Part shown: positions 39,414 through 48,992 of the stretch, piece after piece
How the letters are laid out: each line of letters opens with the position of its first letter
How positions within the stretch are numbered: position 1 is the stretch's first letter
Assembly (NCBI RefSeq): GCF_019050325.1
Contig: NZ_VOMB01000006.1
Span: 214,246-278,245 of the forward strand
Reading direction: 5' to 3'
From: [Mycobacterium] fortunisiensis
GTDB taxonomy: Bacteria; Actinomycetota; Actinomycetes; Mycobacteriales; Mycobacteriaceae
DNA: 64,000 nt
Notes under the pieces: generated by a model
The model's input: the letters and a program-made list of their open reading frames with translations, nothing else
Told to the model about the DNA's origin: nothing
The model's database searches: none
Program-made: the position numbers and the translations under genes

Positions 39414-40073
39414 GTGGCTGACGTGGCACGGCCGGCCGAACCCGGTTTGCGCGAGCGCAAGAAGCAACGTACCCGGGCGATGTTGATCGAGTCCGCGATC
39501 GATCTGTGTGACCGGCAGGGTTTCGAGCAGACCACGGTCGAGCAGATTGCCGCGGACGCCGACGTGTCTCCACGCACCTTCAGCCGTTACTTCGCCACCA
39601 AGGACGCGGTGGTGCTGGCGTTCATCGACGAGGTCGCGGCGAGCGTCGCGGTCGAACTCGCCGGTCAGCCGGCGGGTATCGGCGACATCGAGGCATTGCA
39701 CCGGGCCCACGTCCAGGCGTTCCGCAACACCAAGACCGCACCGCCCAATCAGCTCACCGACGAGCGGTTGTTGGCGGCGGCCCGCATCATCACGTCGTCG
39801 CCGGCCCTGCTGCAATCGGTGGCCGAGTTTCGCCCGGACGCGGTGAACGCGGCGTTGGCCCGGCGGATGGGGGTGCCCGGTGATGACCGCCGGCTCAAGC
39901 TGACGGCCATCGTCTGGGGTTCGATCGTCATCACCGCCATCAGTGAGCTGGGATCTCAAGCCGAATGGAGCACCGTGACCGTCGACGACATCGTCGAGCG
40001 CATCGAGGCGACCTATACCGATTTCCTGGAGGTCGTCGCGGGTGTGCACCAGCCCGTCAGCCAGGTGCGTTAG
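39414..40073 (+). CDS. TetR family transcriptional regulator
   Basis: A 219-residue repressor with HTH ERKKQRTRAMLIESAIDLCDRQGFEQTTVEQIAADADVSPRTFSRYFATKDAVVLAF. GTG 39414 is chosen because TAGCAT (39400-39405) lies 8 nt before it; an ATG at 39357 would start 43 bp upstream of that -10 and add 19 residues. The C-terminal helical ligand domain has no known signature. It may regulate the MFS gene before it. Confidence 0.88.
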   Translation: MADVARPAEPGLRERKKQRTRAMLIESAIDLCDRQGFEQTTVEQIAADADVSPRTFSRYFATKDAVVLAFIDEVAASVAVELAGQPAGIGDIEALHRAHVQAFRNTKTAPPNQLTDERLLAAARIITSSPALLQSVAEFRPDAVNAALARRMGVPGDDRRLKLTAIVWGSIVITAISELGSQAEWSTVTVDDIVERIEATYTDFLEVVAGVHQPVSQVR

Positions 40074-40173
40074 CCACCGGCGACGGAGGTCGGGCGGGAT
40101 TCGGCGGGTCTGCGGCACCCCCCGCGGGCAGTGCGGATCGATTGCGACTACCTTTTGTAGAGCAGTTAGTCGG

Positions 40174-40194
40174 TTCCCAACGACTTCCCAACGA
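40174..40194 (+). repeat. Direct repeat TTCCCAACGA in the gltA2 leader
   Basis: TTCCCAACGA occurs at 40174-40183 and 40185-40194, with an 11-bp period of about one helical turn. It lies just upstream of the gltA2 start and could be a regulator site or chance. Confidence 0.35.
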
Positions 40195-40210
40195 GGATGA
40201 AGGGATTCCC

Positions 40211-41515
40211 GTGGCCGAAAACCCGTCGAGTGGGCAGGACCTTGCCACCCTTAAGTACCCCGGTGGCGAGATTGATCTCGATATCGTCCATGCCACCGAG
40301 GGCAGTGACGGCATCGCGCTCGGTCCGTTGCTGGCCAAGACCGGCTACACCACGTTTGATGGTGGCTTCGTCAACACCGCTTCCACCAAGTCCGCGATCA
40401 CCTATATCGACGGTGATGCCGGCATCCTGCGTTACCGGGGCATCCCGATCGAGCAGCTGGCCGAGAACTCGACGTTCATCGAGGTCAGCTACCTGTTGAT
40501 CTACGGTGAGCTGCCGACGGCCGAGCAGCTGGAGAAGTTCACCACCCAGATCCAGCGGCACACCCTGCTGCACGAGGACCTGAAGCGGTTCTTCGACGGC
40601 TTCCCGCGCAACGCGCATCCGATGCCGGTGCTGTCCAGTGCGGTCAACGCGCTGAGCGCCTACTACCAGGATTCGCTGGATCCGCTGGACAACACCCAGG
40701 TCGAGCTGTCGACGATCCGGTTGCTGGCCAAGCTGCCGACGATCGCGGCGTATGCGTACAAGAAGTCCGAGGGGCAGCCGTTCCTGTACCCGGACAACTC
40801 GCTGACGCTGGTGGAGAACTTCCTGCGGATGACGTTCGGCTTCCCGGCCGAGCCGTATGAGGTGGATCCCGAGATCGTCCGCGCGCTGGACATGTTGTTG
40901 ATCCTGCATGCCGATCACGAGCAGAACTGCTCGACGTCGACGGTGCGGCTGGTCGGTTCGTCGCAGGCCAACCTGTTCACGTCGATCTCCGGTGGCATCA
41001 ACGCGCTGTGGGGTCCGCTGCACGGCGGCGCCAACCAGGCGGTGCTGGAGATGCTGGAGAAGATCCGCACCGGCGACGACGATGTGAAGACGTTCGTCAA
41101 GAAGGTCAAGAACCGCGAAGACGGTGTGAAGCTGATGGGCTTCGGTCACCGGGTGTACAAGAACTACGACCCGCGGGCGCGCATCGTCAAGGAGCAGGCC
41201 GACAAGATCCTGGGCAAGCTCGGTGGCGACGACGAGTTGCTCGACATCGCCAAGCAGCTCGAAGAGATCGCGTTGACCGACGACTTCTTCATCGAGCGCA
41301 AGCTGTACCCGAATGTCGATTACTACACCGGCGTGATCTACCGGGCGATGGGCTTCCCGACCCGCATGTTCACCGTGCTGTTCGCGCTGGGCCGGTTGCC
41401 GGGCTGGATCGCGCACTGGCGGGAGATGCACTCGGAGCCCAACAAGATCGGGCGTCCGCGCCAGATCTACACCGGCTACACCGAGCGCGGCTACATCGAC
41501 ATCAACAAGCGCTGA
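40211..41515 (+). CDS. gltA2: Citrate synthase GltA2
   Basis: A 434-residue type I citrate synthase, the main TCA enzyme of mycobacteria (Rv0896). Active-site parts are [45 protein letters not shown] and [20 protein letters not shown]. The C-terminal [25 protein letters not shown] is typical. GTG 40211 follows GAAGGGA. A strong terminator follows the gene. Confidence 0.96.
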   Translation: MAENPSSGQDLATLKYPGGEIDLDIVHATEGSDGIALGPLLAKTGYTTFDGGFVNTASTKSAITYIDGDAGILRYRGIPIEQLAENSTFIEVSYLLIYGELPTAEQLEKFTTQIQRHTLLHEDLKRFFDGFPRNAHPMPVLSSAVNALSAYYQDSLDPLDNTQVELSTIRLLAKLPTIAAYAYKKSEGQPFLYPDNSLTLVENFLRMTFGFPAEPYEVDPEIVRALDMLLILHADHEQNCSTSTVRLVGSSQANLFTSISGGINALWGPLHGGANQAVLEMLEKIRTGDDDVKTFVKKVKNREDGVKLMGFGHRVYKNYDPRARIVKEQADKILGKLGGDDELLDIAKQLEEIALTDDFFIERKLYPNVDYYTGVIYRAMGFPTRMFTVLFALGRLPGWIAHWREMHSEPNKIGRPRQIYTGYTERGYIDINKR

Positions 41516-41528
41516 GTTTTCACTGACG

Positions 41529-41560
41529 AAAGCCCGGGGGCAGCGCGCTCCCGGGCTTTT
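41529..41560 (+). terminator. Rho-independent terminator after gltA2
   Basis: AAAGCCCGGG pairs with CCCGGGCTTTT; a stem of about 10 bp with an 11-12-nt loop is followed by a short T run. Confidence 0.85.
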
Positions 41561-41619
41561 GCCATCCCTATCCCCGAGCGTCACGCTGGAGTGACGGCTT
41601 GCGTCAATGACAGTTGTAG

Positions 41620-41646
41620 TTTCACAATTGTTGTGTGCATACAACC
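41620..41646. promoter_or_regulatory. Palindrome-rich exporter promoter, possible MarR operator
   Basis: ACAATTGT at 41624-41631 is a perfect palindrome. CACAAT (41623-41628) is a possible -10 for leaderless GTG 41635, and TTGTGTGCATACAA overlaps the start codon as a near-palindrome. A repressor binding here would cover the -10 and the start. The MarR gene that follows the exporter is the natural candidate. Confidence 0.45.
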
Positions 41647-43086
41647 GTTGACCCGATCAGCCCTCGGCGCAAGGCGATCATCCTCGCTTCGTGTTGCCTG
41701 AGCCTGCTGATCGTGTCGATGGACGCCACCATCGTCAACGTCGCATTGCCGAGTATCCGGACGGATCTGGGTGCCTCACCCTCGCAGCTGCAGTGGATCG
41801 TCGACGTCTACACGCTGGTGCTGGCCTCGCTGCTGTTGCTGTCCGGCGCGACGGGCGACCGGTTCGGGCGCAGGCGGACGTTCCAGCTGGGCCTGACGAT
41901 CTTCGCGGTGGCCTCGCTGCTGTGCAGCCTCGCGCCCAACATCGAAACCCTCATCGCGGCCCGTTTCCTGCAGGCCATCGGGGGCTCGATGCTCAATCCG
42001 GTGGCCATGTCGATCATCACCCAGGTGTTCACCGGCCGGGTCGAGCGGGCCCGGGCCATCGGCGTGTGGGGCGGGGTGGTCGGCATCTCCATGGCGCTCG
42101 GCCCGATCGTGGGCGGGGCCCTGATCGAGTACGTCGACTGGCGCGCGGTGTTCTGGATCAACCTGCCCATCTGTGCGCTGGCCGTGATGCTCACCGCGAT
42201 CTTCGTCCCGGAATCCCGCTCGGCGACGATGCGTGACCTCGATCCGGTCGGCCAGGCCCTCGGCGTGGCGTTCCTGTTCGGCGTGGTCTTCGTCTTGATC
42301 GAGGGGCCGGGATTGGGCTGGACCGATCCGCGCACCCTGGCCGTCGCCGCGATCGCGTCGACGGCCCTGGTGGCGTTCCTGCGTTATGAATCCCGCCGCC
42401 GGGATCCGTTCATCGATCTGCGGTTCTTCCGCAGCGTGCCGTTCGCCTCGGCCACCCTGATCGCGGTCTGCGCGTTCGCTGCCTACGGGGCGTTCCTGTT
42501 CATGATGTCGCTGTACCTGCAGACCGAGCGGGGATACTCGGCAATGCACACCGGCCTGCTCTACCTGCCGGTGGCCGCCGGCGCCCTGGTCTTCTCGCCA
42601 CTGTCGGGCCGGCTGGTGGGGCGGTACGGCAGTCGGCCCTCGTTGCTGGTGTCGGGTGCGATGATCACCCTGGCCACCATCCTGTTGACCCGCCTGTCCG
42701 GTGACACCCCGGTCTGGCAGCTGCTGGTCCTGTTTGCGGTATTCGGTGTCGGCTTCTCGATGGTCAACGCGCCCATCACCAACACCGCCGTCAGCGGCAT
42801 GCCGCTGGATCGGGCGGGCGCCGCCTCGGCGGTGGCCTCAACCAGCCGGCAGATCGGCGTGAGTATCGGTGTGGCCCTGTGTGGTTCGGTGGCCGGGACG
42901 GCATTGGCCGGCAGCGGCGTGGATTTCGCCGCCGCTGCCCGCCCGTTGTGGTTCGTCTGTGCGGCATTCGGTTTGGCCATCGTCGCGCTCGGCATTCTCT
43001 CCACCACACCCTGGGCGTTGCGCTCGGCGCAGAAGCTGACCCCGTTGATCGGTGAGCATCACCCCCAGCAGGCGAGCCATGTCTGA
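41635..43086 (+). CDS. DHA2-family MFS multidrug exporter
   Basis: A 483-residue transporter of the EmrB/QacA type, predicted to have about 13-14 membrane segments. It starts [68 protein letters not shown], containing motif D1 (ATIVNVALP) and the DRFGRRR loop. [10 protein letters not shown] and [17 protein letters not shown] (antiporter motif C) support drug export. It overlaps the MarR gene downstream. Confidence 0.92.
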   Translation: MHTTVDPISPRRKAIILASCCLSLLIVSMDATIVNVALPSIRTDLGASPSQLQWIVDVYTLVLASLLLLSGATGDRFGRRRTFQLGLTIFAVASLLCSLAPNIETLIAARFLQAIGGSMLNPVAMSIITQVFTGRVERARAIGVWGGVVGISMALGPIVGGALIEYVDWRAVFWINLPICALAVMLTAIFVPESRSATMRDLDPVGQALGVAFLFGVVFVLIEGPGLGWTDPRTLAVAAIASTALVAFLRYESRRRDPFIDLRFFRSVPFASATLIAVCAFAAYGAFLFMMSLYLQTERGYSAMHTGLLYLPVAAGALVFSPLSGRLVGRYGSRPSLLVSGAMITLATILLTRLSGDTPVWQLLVLFAVFGVGFSMVNAPITNTAVSGMPLDRAGAASAVASTSRQIGVSIGVALCGSVAGTALAGSGVDFAAAARPLWFVCAAFGLAIVALGILSTTPWALRSAQKLTPLIGEHHPQQASHV

Positions 43087-43501
43087 TCAGCGGCGGGCCG
43101 AGTTGGCCGACGAGGTGTGGCGGGCCTTGACCCGCTTGGTGTTCGACCACCGTGACGCGTGGAAACGCGCGGTGATCGAGGAGAGCGGGCTGCCATTCAG
43201 CCGGATCCGGATCCTGCGCCGGCTGGAGCGGGCCCCGTTGACGGTCAAGCAGGTGGCGCACGCCGCGACGGTCGACGCCCCGGCCGCCACGGTCGCGGTC
43301 AACGATCTCGAGGAGCGTGGGCTGGTCGTGCGTGAAGTCGATCCGGCCAACCGGCGCAGCAAGCTGGTGTCGCTCACGGCCGCCGGACACGCGCTGCTGG
43401 CACGTATCGATCAGGTCGACGACCCGGCGCCCGAGGTGCTGAGCGCGCTCAGCACCGCCGATCTCGAAACCCTGCGCGCCATCCTGTCCCGCGCCCGTTA
43501 G
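43079..43501 (+). CDS. MarR family transcriptional regulator
   Basis: A 140-residue winged-helix protein: FSRIRILRRLERAPLTVKQVAHAATVDAPAATVAVNDLEERGLVVREVDPANRRSKLVSLTAAG carries the recognition helix and the wing. ATG 43079 overlaps the exporter end by 8 bp, so the two are coupled. An upstream GTG at 43052 is possible but would overlap further. It probably represses the exporter operon. Confidence 0.92.
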   Translation: MSDQRRAELADEVWRALTRLVFDHRDAWKRAVIEESGLPFSRIRILRRLERAPLTVKQVAHAATVDAPAATVAVNDLEERGLVVREVDPANRRSKLVSLTAAGHALLARIDQVDDPAPEVLSALSTADLETLRAILSRAR

Positions 43502-45075
43502 CGTTGCAGCACCGCCATCGCGGCGTTGTGCCCGCCGATCCCCGAGACCGCGCCGCCGCGCACCGATCCCGAGCCGCACAGCAGGATCCGGTCATGGGCG
43601 GTCGCCACGCCCCAACGTTGCGCCGGGGTGTCGCGTGGTTCGTCGTCCTCGGTGAACGGCCAGCGCAGGGCGCCGTGGAAGATGTTGCCGGCGGTCATCC
43701 CCAGGGCCTGCTCCAGGTCGGCGGTGGTCTTGGTCTCGATACACAGCCGGCCGGCGGCATCCTCCAGGAGGACGTCCTGAACAGGTTCGGCCAGAACGGA
43801 ATTCAGCGAGTTCAACACGGCCGAGGTGAGCCGGTCGCGCATCCGGTCGGGGTCTTTGCGGGTGAGCGCATGCGGGGTGTGCAGACCGAAGACGGTCAGG
43901 GTGTGGGCGCCGGAGGCACGCAGGTCGTCGGACAGGATGCTGGGATCGGTCAGGGAGTGGCAGTAGATTTCGCACGGCAGCGGGTCGGGCACCCGGCCGG
44001 CGGTGGCGGTGTCGTAGGCCCCGGCGAGCTGGCCGAGGGCTTCGTTGACGTGGAAGGTTCCGCCGAATGCCTGCTCGGGCGTGATGTTTTCGTCGCGCAG
44101 CCGGGGCAGGCGGCGCAGCATCAGGTTCACCTTGACCTGCGCCCCGGGGGCGGTGCCGGGGACCGGATCGCCCAGCAGTTCGGCCAGCACGGCCGGGGTG
44201 ACGTTGGCCAGCACGTGCCCGGCGCGGACCCGGCGCGACGACCCGCGGTGCCGGTAGTGCACCTCGCCGTCCGGGTGGATCGCGTAAACCTCTGCGCCGG
44301 TGATGATTTCGGCACCGTAACCGGTGGCCGCGGCGGCCAGGGCCCCGCTCACCGCGCCCATCCCACCGACCGGCACCTCCCAGTCGCCGGTGCCGCCGCC
44401 GATCAGGTGGTACAGGAAGCAGATGTTCTGGGTCAGCGATGCGTCGTCGATGTCGGCGAAGGTGCCGATCAGGGCGTCGGTGGCCATCACGCCGCGCACC
44501 AGATCGTGTGACACCGCAGCGGTGATCGCCTCGCCGACCGGCCGTTCGATCAGGGCCGCCCAGGCCGCCGCAGCCTCGCGATCCTGTCCGGCCAGCACGT
44601 CGCGGCGCATCTCCGAGCGGCTGCGTACCGGCTGCAGCAGGGTGGGCCAGATCCGGCTGGTGACAAGCCGGCACCGGCGGTAGAAGTCGGCGAACCCGGC
44701 GGCGTCGGCGCCGGCACCGATCGCGTCGAAGGTCGGCCGGGGTCCGATCAGCAGCCCGGTGGCCCCGCCGGTGGCCGGGTCCGGGGTGTAGGACGAATAC
44801 CGGCGCCGGGACAGCCGGATTCGCGCCCCCAGATCGGTGACGATCCGGGGCGGCAGCAGGCTGACCAGATACGAGTACCGGGACAGCCGGGCGTCCACGC
44901 CGTCGAAGGCGTGCGCCGACACCGCGGCACCGCCGACGTGGTCGAGCCGCTCGAGCACCTGCACCCGGCGTCCGGCGCGGGCCAGGTAGGCCGCGGCCAC
45001 CAAGCCGTTGTGCCCGCCGCCGACGATGACAACGTCCAAGTCAGCCCCGGTAGCCCTCGACCTCGTCGGCCCCAC
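43498..45075 (-). CDS. Phytoene-dehydrogenase-like FAD oxidoreductase (Rv0897c-like)
   Basis: A 525-residue flavoprotein. The FAD motif is VVIVGGGHNGLVAAAYLARAGRRVQVLERLDHVGGAA; the C-terminal RILLCGSGSVRGGAVSGIGGHNAAMAVL is the second FAD/amine-oxidase-type signature seen in carotenoid desaturase-like enzymes. GTG 45075 is the first start in frame and overlaps the DUF2630 gene by 35 bp; TTG 45039 would avoid the overlap. The substrate is unknown. It is convergent with the MarR gene (4-bp overlap). Confidence 0.85.
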   Translation of the reverse strand: MGPTRSRATGADLDVVIVGGGHNGLVAAAYLARAGRRVQVLERLDHVGGAAVSAHAFDGVDARLSRYSYLVSLLPPRIVTDLGARIRLSRRRYSSYTPDPATGGATGLLIGPRPTFDAIGAGADAAGFADFYRRCRLVTSRIWPTLLQPVRSRSEMRRDVLAGQDREAAAAWAALIERPVGEAITAAVSHDLVRGVMATDALIGTFADIDDASLTQNICFLYHLIGGGTGDWEVPVGGMGAVSGALAAAATGYGAEIITGAEVYAIHPDGEVHYRHRGSSRRVRAGHVLANVTPAVLAELLGDPVPGTAPGAQVKVNLMLRRLPRLRDENITPEQAFGGTFHVNEALGQLAGAYDTATAGRVPDPLPCEIYCHSLTDPSILSDDLRASGAHTLTVFGLHTPHALTRKDPDRMRDRLTSAVLNSLNSVLAEPVQDVLLEDAAGRLCIETKTTADLEQALGMTAGNIFHGALRWPFTEDDEPRDTPAQRWGVATAHDRILLCGSGSVRGGAVSGIGGHNAAMAVLQR

Positions 45076-45289
45076 GCTGCTCGGCCAGGCCCGGGTCCTG
45101 CCCGGTTTCGCGGAGCGCGCGACGCTGGCGCAACAGGTCCCAGCATTGGTCGAGGGCCACTTCCAGCGACTTCAGCCGTTGTTGCTCTTCGGATTCGTCG
45201 ATCTCCCGGCGCTGCAGTTTCGACCGGAGCTCCTGCTCTTCGGCGACGAGCCGGTGAACTTCGGCGAGGATGTCCTGATCTTTGGCCAC
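45041..45289 (-). CDS. DUF2630 family small protein (Rv0898c-like)
   Basis: An 82-residue, strongly charged alpha-helical protein, VAKDQDILAEVHRLVAEEQELRSKLQ and onwards, likely a coiled coil. Its GTG start at 45289 is divergent from the FKBP gene, 32 bp apart. The function is unknown. Confidence 0.87.
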   Translation of the reverse strand: MAKDQDILAEVHRLVAEEQELRSKLQRREIDESEEQQRLKSLEVALDQCWDLLRQRRALRETGQDPGLAEQRGADEVEGYRG

Positions 45290-45307
45290 ATCACCAGTCT
45301 GCCGGAC

Positions 45308-45313
45308 TACCGT
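45308..45313 (+). promoter_or_regulatory. Probable -10 of the FKBP gene (leaderless)
   Basis: TACCGT ends 7 nt before GTG 45321, which decides this start over an upstream ATG at 45282 that lies before the -10. Confidence 0.55.
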
Positions 45314-45320
45314 GGATCTG

Positions 45321-45683
45321 GTGAGTACAAAACCAGAGATCGAGTTTCCGGACGGACCCGCCCCGACCGAATTGGTCATCAAGGACCTGGTGGTGGGCGA
45401 CGGTGCCGAGGCAGTGCCCGGCGGCAATGTCGAGGTGCACTATGTAGGTGTCGAATACGACTCCGGTGAGGAGTTCGACAGCTCGTGGAATCGCGGTGAA
45501 TCCATTGAATTTCCCTTGCGGGGTCTAATTCAGGGTTGGCAGGACGGAATTCCGGGTATGCGGGTCGGTGGCCGGCGCCAGCTCGTCATTCCGCCGGAAC
45601 AGGCATATGGACCGGCCGGGTCGGGGCATCGACTTTCGGGTAAGACGCTGATTTTCGTGATCGACCTGCTCGCCACCCGCTGA
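45321..45683 (+). CDS. FKBP-type peptidyl-prolyl cis-trans isomerase
   Basis: A 120-residue FKBP. VEVHYVGVEYDSGEEFDSSWNRGESIEFPLRGLIQGWQDGIPGMRVGGRRQLVIPPEQAYG contains the conserved FKBP core with the D, F, W and Y active-site residues. It folds proteins by isomerising X-Pro bonds in the cytoplasm; no signal peptide is visible. Confidence 0.94.
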   Translation: MSTKPEIEFPDGPAPTELVIKDLVVGDGAEAVPGGNVEVHYVGVEYDSGEEFDSSWNRGESIEFPLRGLIQGWQDGIPGMRVGGRRQLVIPPEQAYGPAGSGHRLSGKTLIFVIDLLATR

Positions 45684-45764
45684 CGCATCACGAGTTCGGT
45701 AAGAATTGTCCGAACCGGGCCGCTGAATTCCATTTGCTGCTACCGTCAATCTGTTTCGCTGCTG

Positions 45765-45792
45765 TAGATAACTGTTCGTCGACTTCAGGGAG
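45765..45792 (+). promoter_or_regulatory. Candidate arfA promoter and ribosome-binding site
   Basis: TAGATA at 45765-45770 is a plausible -10, and AGGGAG at 45787-45792 precedes ATG 45800 by 7 nt. This gene therefore has a short leader, unlike many others in the window. Confidence 0.45.
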
Positions 45793-45799
45793 TGCCCAA

Positions 45800-46855
45800 A
45801 TGTCGGGTTCGGACGAATCTCGGACAATCACAGGCTGGCAAACAGCCTCCAAGTTATATCGACGACCACCCGGTTTGGGTTGGTTGCTGGCGCTGGCGGC
45901 AGTTCCGTTGTTGCTGGGGCTCATCGGATGGGGCGGGCTCGACCGCTCGGGCAAGGACGCCGAACTCACGCGGCCCGATGTGAATCCCACGGCGACCTTG
46001 ACCGCACCGGACGTGAACGCCCCGGATGTCAACGCACCCAACGTCAATATGCCGAACCTGTCGTTCGCGCCGCTGTCGATCACCCGTAACGGCAATGATT
46101 TCAACCTTTCCGGGGATCTGCCCGACGGTGCCGCCAAGGCGTCCCTGATGGACTGGCTGCGTGGAAAGTTCGGGGCGGGCGTCAATCTGGTCGACAACCT
46201 GAATCTGCGCCCGGGGGTGAGCACGCCCGACGTGGCCGCGCTGGGTTCGCTGTTCGACGCGGCCGGCGACCGGATTCCCGATTTCGCGTTCAAGATCGAT
46301 GGTGACACCGTGACGCTGACCGGCACCGCGGTGTCGGCCGAGGCCCGCGATGCGGTGGAGGCGGCAGCCAAGACCGCCTGGCCGAACATCAAGGTTGTCA
46401 ACAACATTCAGGTCGGTCCCGCTCCGGCCGCGCCGGCGCCGCCGGCACCTCCGGCTCCCGGTGCCCCGGGCGCTCCCGGTGGTACCCCGGGCCCGTGTGC
46501 GGTGTTACAGGGTGATGTGAGCGCGCTGTTGCGTACCCCGATCAACTTCAGCACCGACGGGTTCGTCCTGGCGCCGGCGTCGCAGCAACTGCTGTCACAG
46601 GTGGCCGACAAGTTGAAGACCTGCGAGGGCGCGAAGGTGGCCGTCACCGGGTACACCGACAGCTCGGGCAATGACGCCATCAACATTCCGCTCAGCGGTA
46701 ACCGCGCGAAAGCCGTTGCCGACTATCTGGTTTCGCAGGGGCTGCCGGCCGACCACGTGACCTCGTCCGGTGCCGGGTCGGCGAATCCGATCGCCGGCAA
46801 TGACACCCCCGAAGGCAAGGCGCAGAACCGCCGCGTCGAGATCACGGTCAACTAG
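45800..46855 (+). CDS. arfA: Peptidoglycan-binding outer-membrane-type protein ArfA (OmpATb)
   Basis: A 351-residue membrane protein. The single membrane anchor is PGLGWLLALAAVPLLLGLIGWGGL. Residues about 90-215 form the BON-like domain, with repeats SITRNGNDFNLSGDLPDGAA and FAFKIDGDTVTLTGTAVSAE. A proline/alanine linker is followed by the OmpA-like domain with VTGYTDSSGNDAINIPLSGNRAKAVADYL and NRRVEITVN. In M. tuberculosis arfA, arfB and arfC form an operon for ammonia release and acid adaptation. Confidence 0.94.
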   Translation: MSGSDESRTITGWQTASKLYRRPPGLGWLLALAAVPLLLGLIGWGGLDRSGKDAELTRPDVNPTATLTAPDVNAPDVNAPNVNMPNLSFAPLSITRNGNDFNLSGDLPDGAAKASLMDWLRGKFGAGVNLVDNLNLRPGVSTPDVAALGSLFDAAGDRIPDFAFKIDGDTVTLTGTAVSAEARDAVEAAAKTAWPNIKVVNNIQVGPAPAAPAPPAPPAPGAPGAPGGTPGPCAVLQGDVSALLRTPINFSTDGFVLAPASQQLLSQVADKLKTCEGAKVAVTGYTDSSGNDAINIPLSGNRAKAVADYLVSQGLPADHVTSSGAGSANPIAGNDTPEGKAQNRRVEITVN

Positions 46856-46866
46856 GGAGATTCGAC

Positions 46867-47022
46867 ATGGACTTCGTAATCCAATGGTTCTGGTATCTGC
46901 TCGCGTTCGTGGTGGGTTCGCTGGTGGCCTGGTTGATCTCGGTGATCACGGTCAAGCCCACCAGTGAGGAAGAAGCGTTCGCCGAACTACCCGGCTCACG
47001 CGAGATCGGAGCACGGCGATGA
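46867..47022 (+). CDS. arfB: Small membrane protein ArfB
   Basis: A 51-residue protein, MDFVIQWFWYLLAFVVGSL followed by VAWLISVITVKPTSEEEAF, ending in a charged tail. It has one hydrophobic segment near residues 5-28. ATG 46867 lies 11 bp after arfA, and its TGA (47020-47022) overlaps the ATG of arfC as ATGA. The size and position match Rv0900 (ArfB). Confidence 0.9.
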   Translation: MDFVIQWFWYLLAFVVGSLVAWLISVITVKPTSEEEAFAELPGSREIGARR

Positions 47023-47612
47023 ACGATGTGAACTGGTGGTTGATGGCCCTGTCGTTCGTCCTCGGGCTGGTGCTGACACTGGCGTTGACCCTGCGTCGGG
47101 TGAAGCGGGAGGTGCCGGTGTACGGCGCCCTGGGTCGTCGTCCGGCCAGCACAACGGCCACCACAACGGCCACCGCTGACGACGCGACGACCAAGCTGCC
47201 CAAGGCCAGTGCGGCCACGACCGGTGCGGTCGACGAACCCACCACGAAACTGCCCAAGGCCTCCGGTGCCGCGGCAGCGGGTGCGGCAGCCGCCGGTGCC
47301 GGGGCGGCCGCGTTCGCCGCCGGTGGGGGCAAGCACGAGGCGGGTGCCGGCGACGTCAAGGGCGACGCCAAAGACGATGTCAAGGTCGTCGAGGAGTCGC
47401 CGTACGGTGCCGGCTCGGTCCGGGTCTCTGGTGCGGGCACGCCGACGGGTTATCTGATCAAGGGCAACGAGGATTCGATGCTCTACCACTCGCCGGAGAG
47501 CCCGTCGTACTCGGTGACGGTGGCCGAGATATGGTTCGCCGACGTGGAATCCGCCGAGAAGGCCGGTTTCAACCGGTGGGACAGCGGTAAGTCGCAGCGC
47601 GAGAACAAGTAA
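47019..47612 (+). CDS. arfC: Channel accessory protein ArfC, sunset-domain variant
   Basis: A 197-residue protein. The N-terminal membrane anchor is VNWWLMALSFVLGLVLTLALTL. A long Ala/Thr/Lys-rich linker carries a duplicated TTKLPKAS motif. The C-terminal domain SGAGTPTGYLIKGNEDSMLYHSPESPSYSVTVAEIWFADVESAEKAGFNRWD is the sunset-type domain. It is the third gene of the arf operon and translationally coupled to arfB. Confidence 0.92.
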   Translation: MNDVNWWLMALSFVLGLVLTLALTLRRVKREVPVYGALGRRPASTTATTTATADDATTKLPKASAATTGAVDEPTTKLPKASGAAAAGAAAAGAGAAAFAAGGGKHEAGAGDVKGDAKDDVKVVEESPYGAGSVRVSGAGTPTGYLIKGNEDSMLYHSPESPSYSVTVAEIWFADVESAEKAGFNRWDSGKSQRENK

Positions 47613-47642
47613 CAACACAACACGCGCGAACAGGAACTACTT

Positions 47643-48983
47643 CTAGCGGGGTCCCGGCAGCTTCAGTAGCAGCCGGACCCCGCCCAACGGGCTGGCGTCC
47701 AGTGCCGCTGTGCCGCCGTGCAATTCGGCCTGCTGAGCGACGAGCGCCAGGCCGAGGCCCGAGCCGGACCGGGAGGCGGTGGATCCTCGGGAGAAGCGGT
47801 CGAACACCATCACGCGTTCCTCCTCGGGCACGCCCACCCCGTCGTCGTCGATGGCGATCTCCACGCCCTCGCGGGAGCTGACTGCCGACAGTTGCACCCG
47901 GGTGGCGCCGCCGTGTTTGACGGCGTTGGCGATGGCGTTGTCCACGGCCAGCCGCAGCCCGGTCGGCAGGCCGATGATGATCACGGTCGGTGAGGGTGCC
48001 AGCGTCACTTCGAGGTCGGGATAGACCCGCATGGCGTCGTGGGCGGCGCGGTCGAGCAGTTCGGTGATGTCGACGGTGACGTGATCGTCGGTGGTGGTCA
48101 GCTCCCCCTGGGCCAGCCGTTCCAGCGCGCCGAGGGTGGCCTCGATGCGCGATTGGGTGCGGATGACGTCGTTGACCACTTCTTTGCGTTGATCGTCAGG
48201 CAGGTCGAGGGTGGACAGTACCTCCAGGTTGGTCCGCATCGCGGTGAGCGGGGTGCGCAGCTCGTGGGCGGACACCGAGGCGAAGTCGCGAGCCGAGGCC
48301 AGCGCAGCCTTGGTGCGGCCCTGTTCGGACCAGATGCGTTGCAGCATGCCGTTGACGGCGTCGGCGATCTCGACGGCCTCACTGGCGCCGCGCACCTCGA
48401 CGTCGGGGGCCTCGTCGCTCGCCTCGATCTCGCGGGTCTGTTCGGCCAGTCGTTTGAGCGGGCGGACGGCGAACGCGGCCAGCACCCAGCCCAGCACGGT
48501 GGCCGCGCCGACCGCGAACACACAGATGATCAGCACCCGCCGATGCAGGTTGTTGGTGTCGGCGATGGTGGCGTCGTAGGTTGCGCCGACGGCCACCCAC
48601 ATGGGCCCCGGCGCCGGGATCTGCACGGTGCGCACCCGCCAGCGCACGCCGTCGATGTAGGTGTCGGCGTAGCCGTCGGGAAGTTCCGGTAGCACGACCG
48701 TCGAGTTCGACGAGACGTTTCCGGCCTGGCGCACGGTGATCACCGCGTCCTGATCGCTGGGGGAGCGGGGGATCTCGCCCAGGCCGCGCGGCAGGAACGG
48801 GATGGCGAATCCGGCGGCCTCGTCGAGGCGGCGGTCCAGCCGTTCCTTGCGGTCGTTGGTGATGCCGATCCACACGATGGTGCCGACGATGACGACGACG
48901 ATCGCCGCGCCGAGGGCGGTGGCGAACGCGACCCGGGTCCGCAGCGAGGGGGTGCGGCGGAAGATCCGGGTCAGCAGGCTCAT
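47643..48983 (-). CDS. prrB: Sensor histidine kinase PrrB
   Basis: A 446-residue kinase with two membrane segments around a periplasmic sensor (first VAFATALGAAIVVVIVGTIVWIGI, second VLIICVFAVGAATVLGWVLAAFAV), a HAMP linker and a dimerisation domain with the phosphorylated histidine in SVSAHELRTPLTAMRTNL. The ATPase part shows the N box DNAIANAVKHGG, IDDDGVGVPEEE, and GSGLGLALVAQQAELHGG. It is 9 bp from prrA. PrrAB is essential in M. tuberculosis and regulates early intracellular adaptation and respiration. Confidence 0.96.
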   Translation of the reverse strand: MSLLTRIFRRTPSLRTRVAFATALGAAIVVVIVGTIVWIGITNDRKERLDRRLDEAAGFAIPFLPRGLGEIPRSPSDQDAVITVRQAGNVSSNSTVVLPELPDGYADTYIDGVRWRVRTVQIPAPGPMWVAVGATYDATIADTNNLHRRVLIICVFAVGAATVLGWVLAAFAVRPLKRLAEQTREIEASDEAPDVEVRGASEAVEIADAVNGMLQRIWSEQGRTKAALASARDFASVSAHELRTPLTAMRTNLEVLSTLDLPDDQRKEVVNDVIRTQSRIEATLGALERLAQGELTTTDDHVTVDITELLDRAAHDAMRVYPDLEVTLAPSPTVIIIGLPTGLRLAVDNAIANAVKHGGATRVQLSAVSSREGVEIAIDDDGVGVPEEERVMVFDRFSRGSTASRSGSGLGLALVAQQAELHGGTAALDASPLGGVRLLLKLPGPR

Positions 48984-48992
48984 GATGACCGG

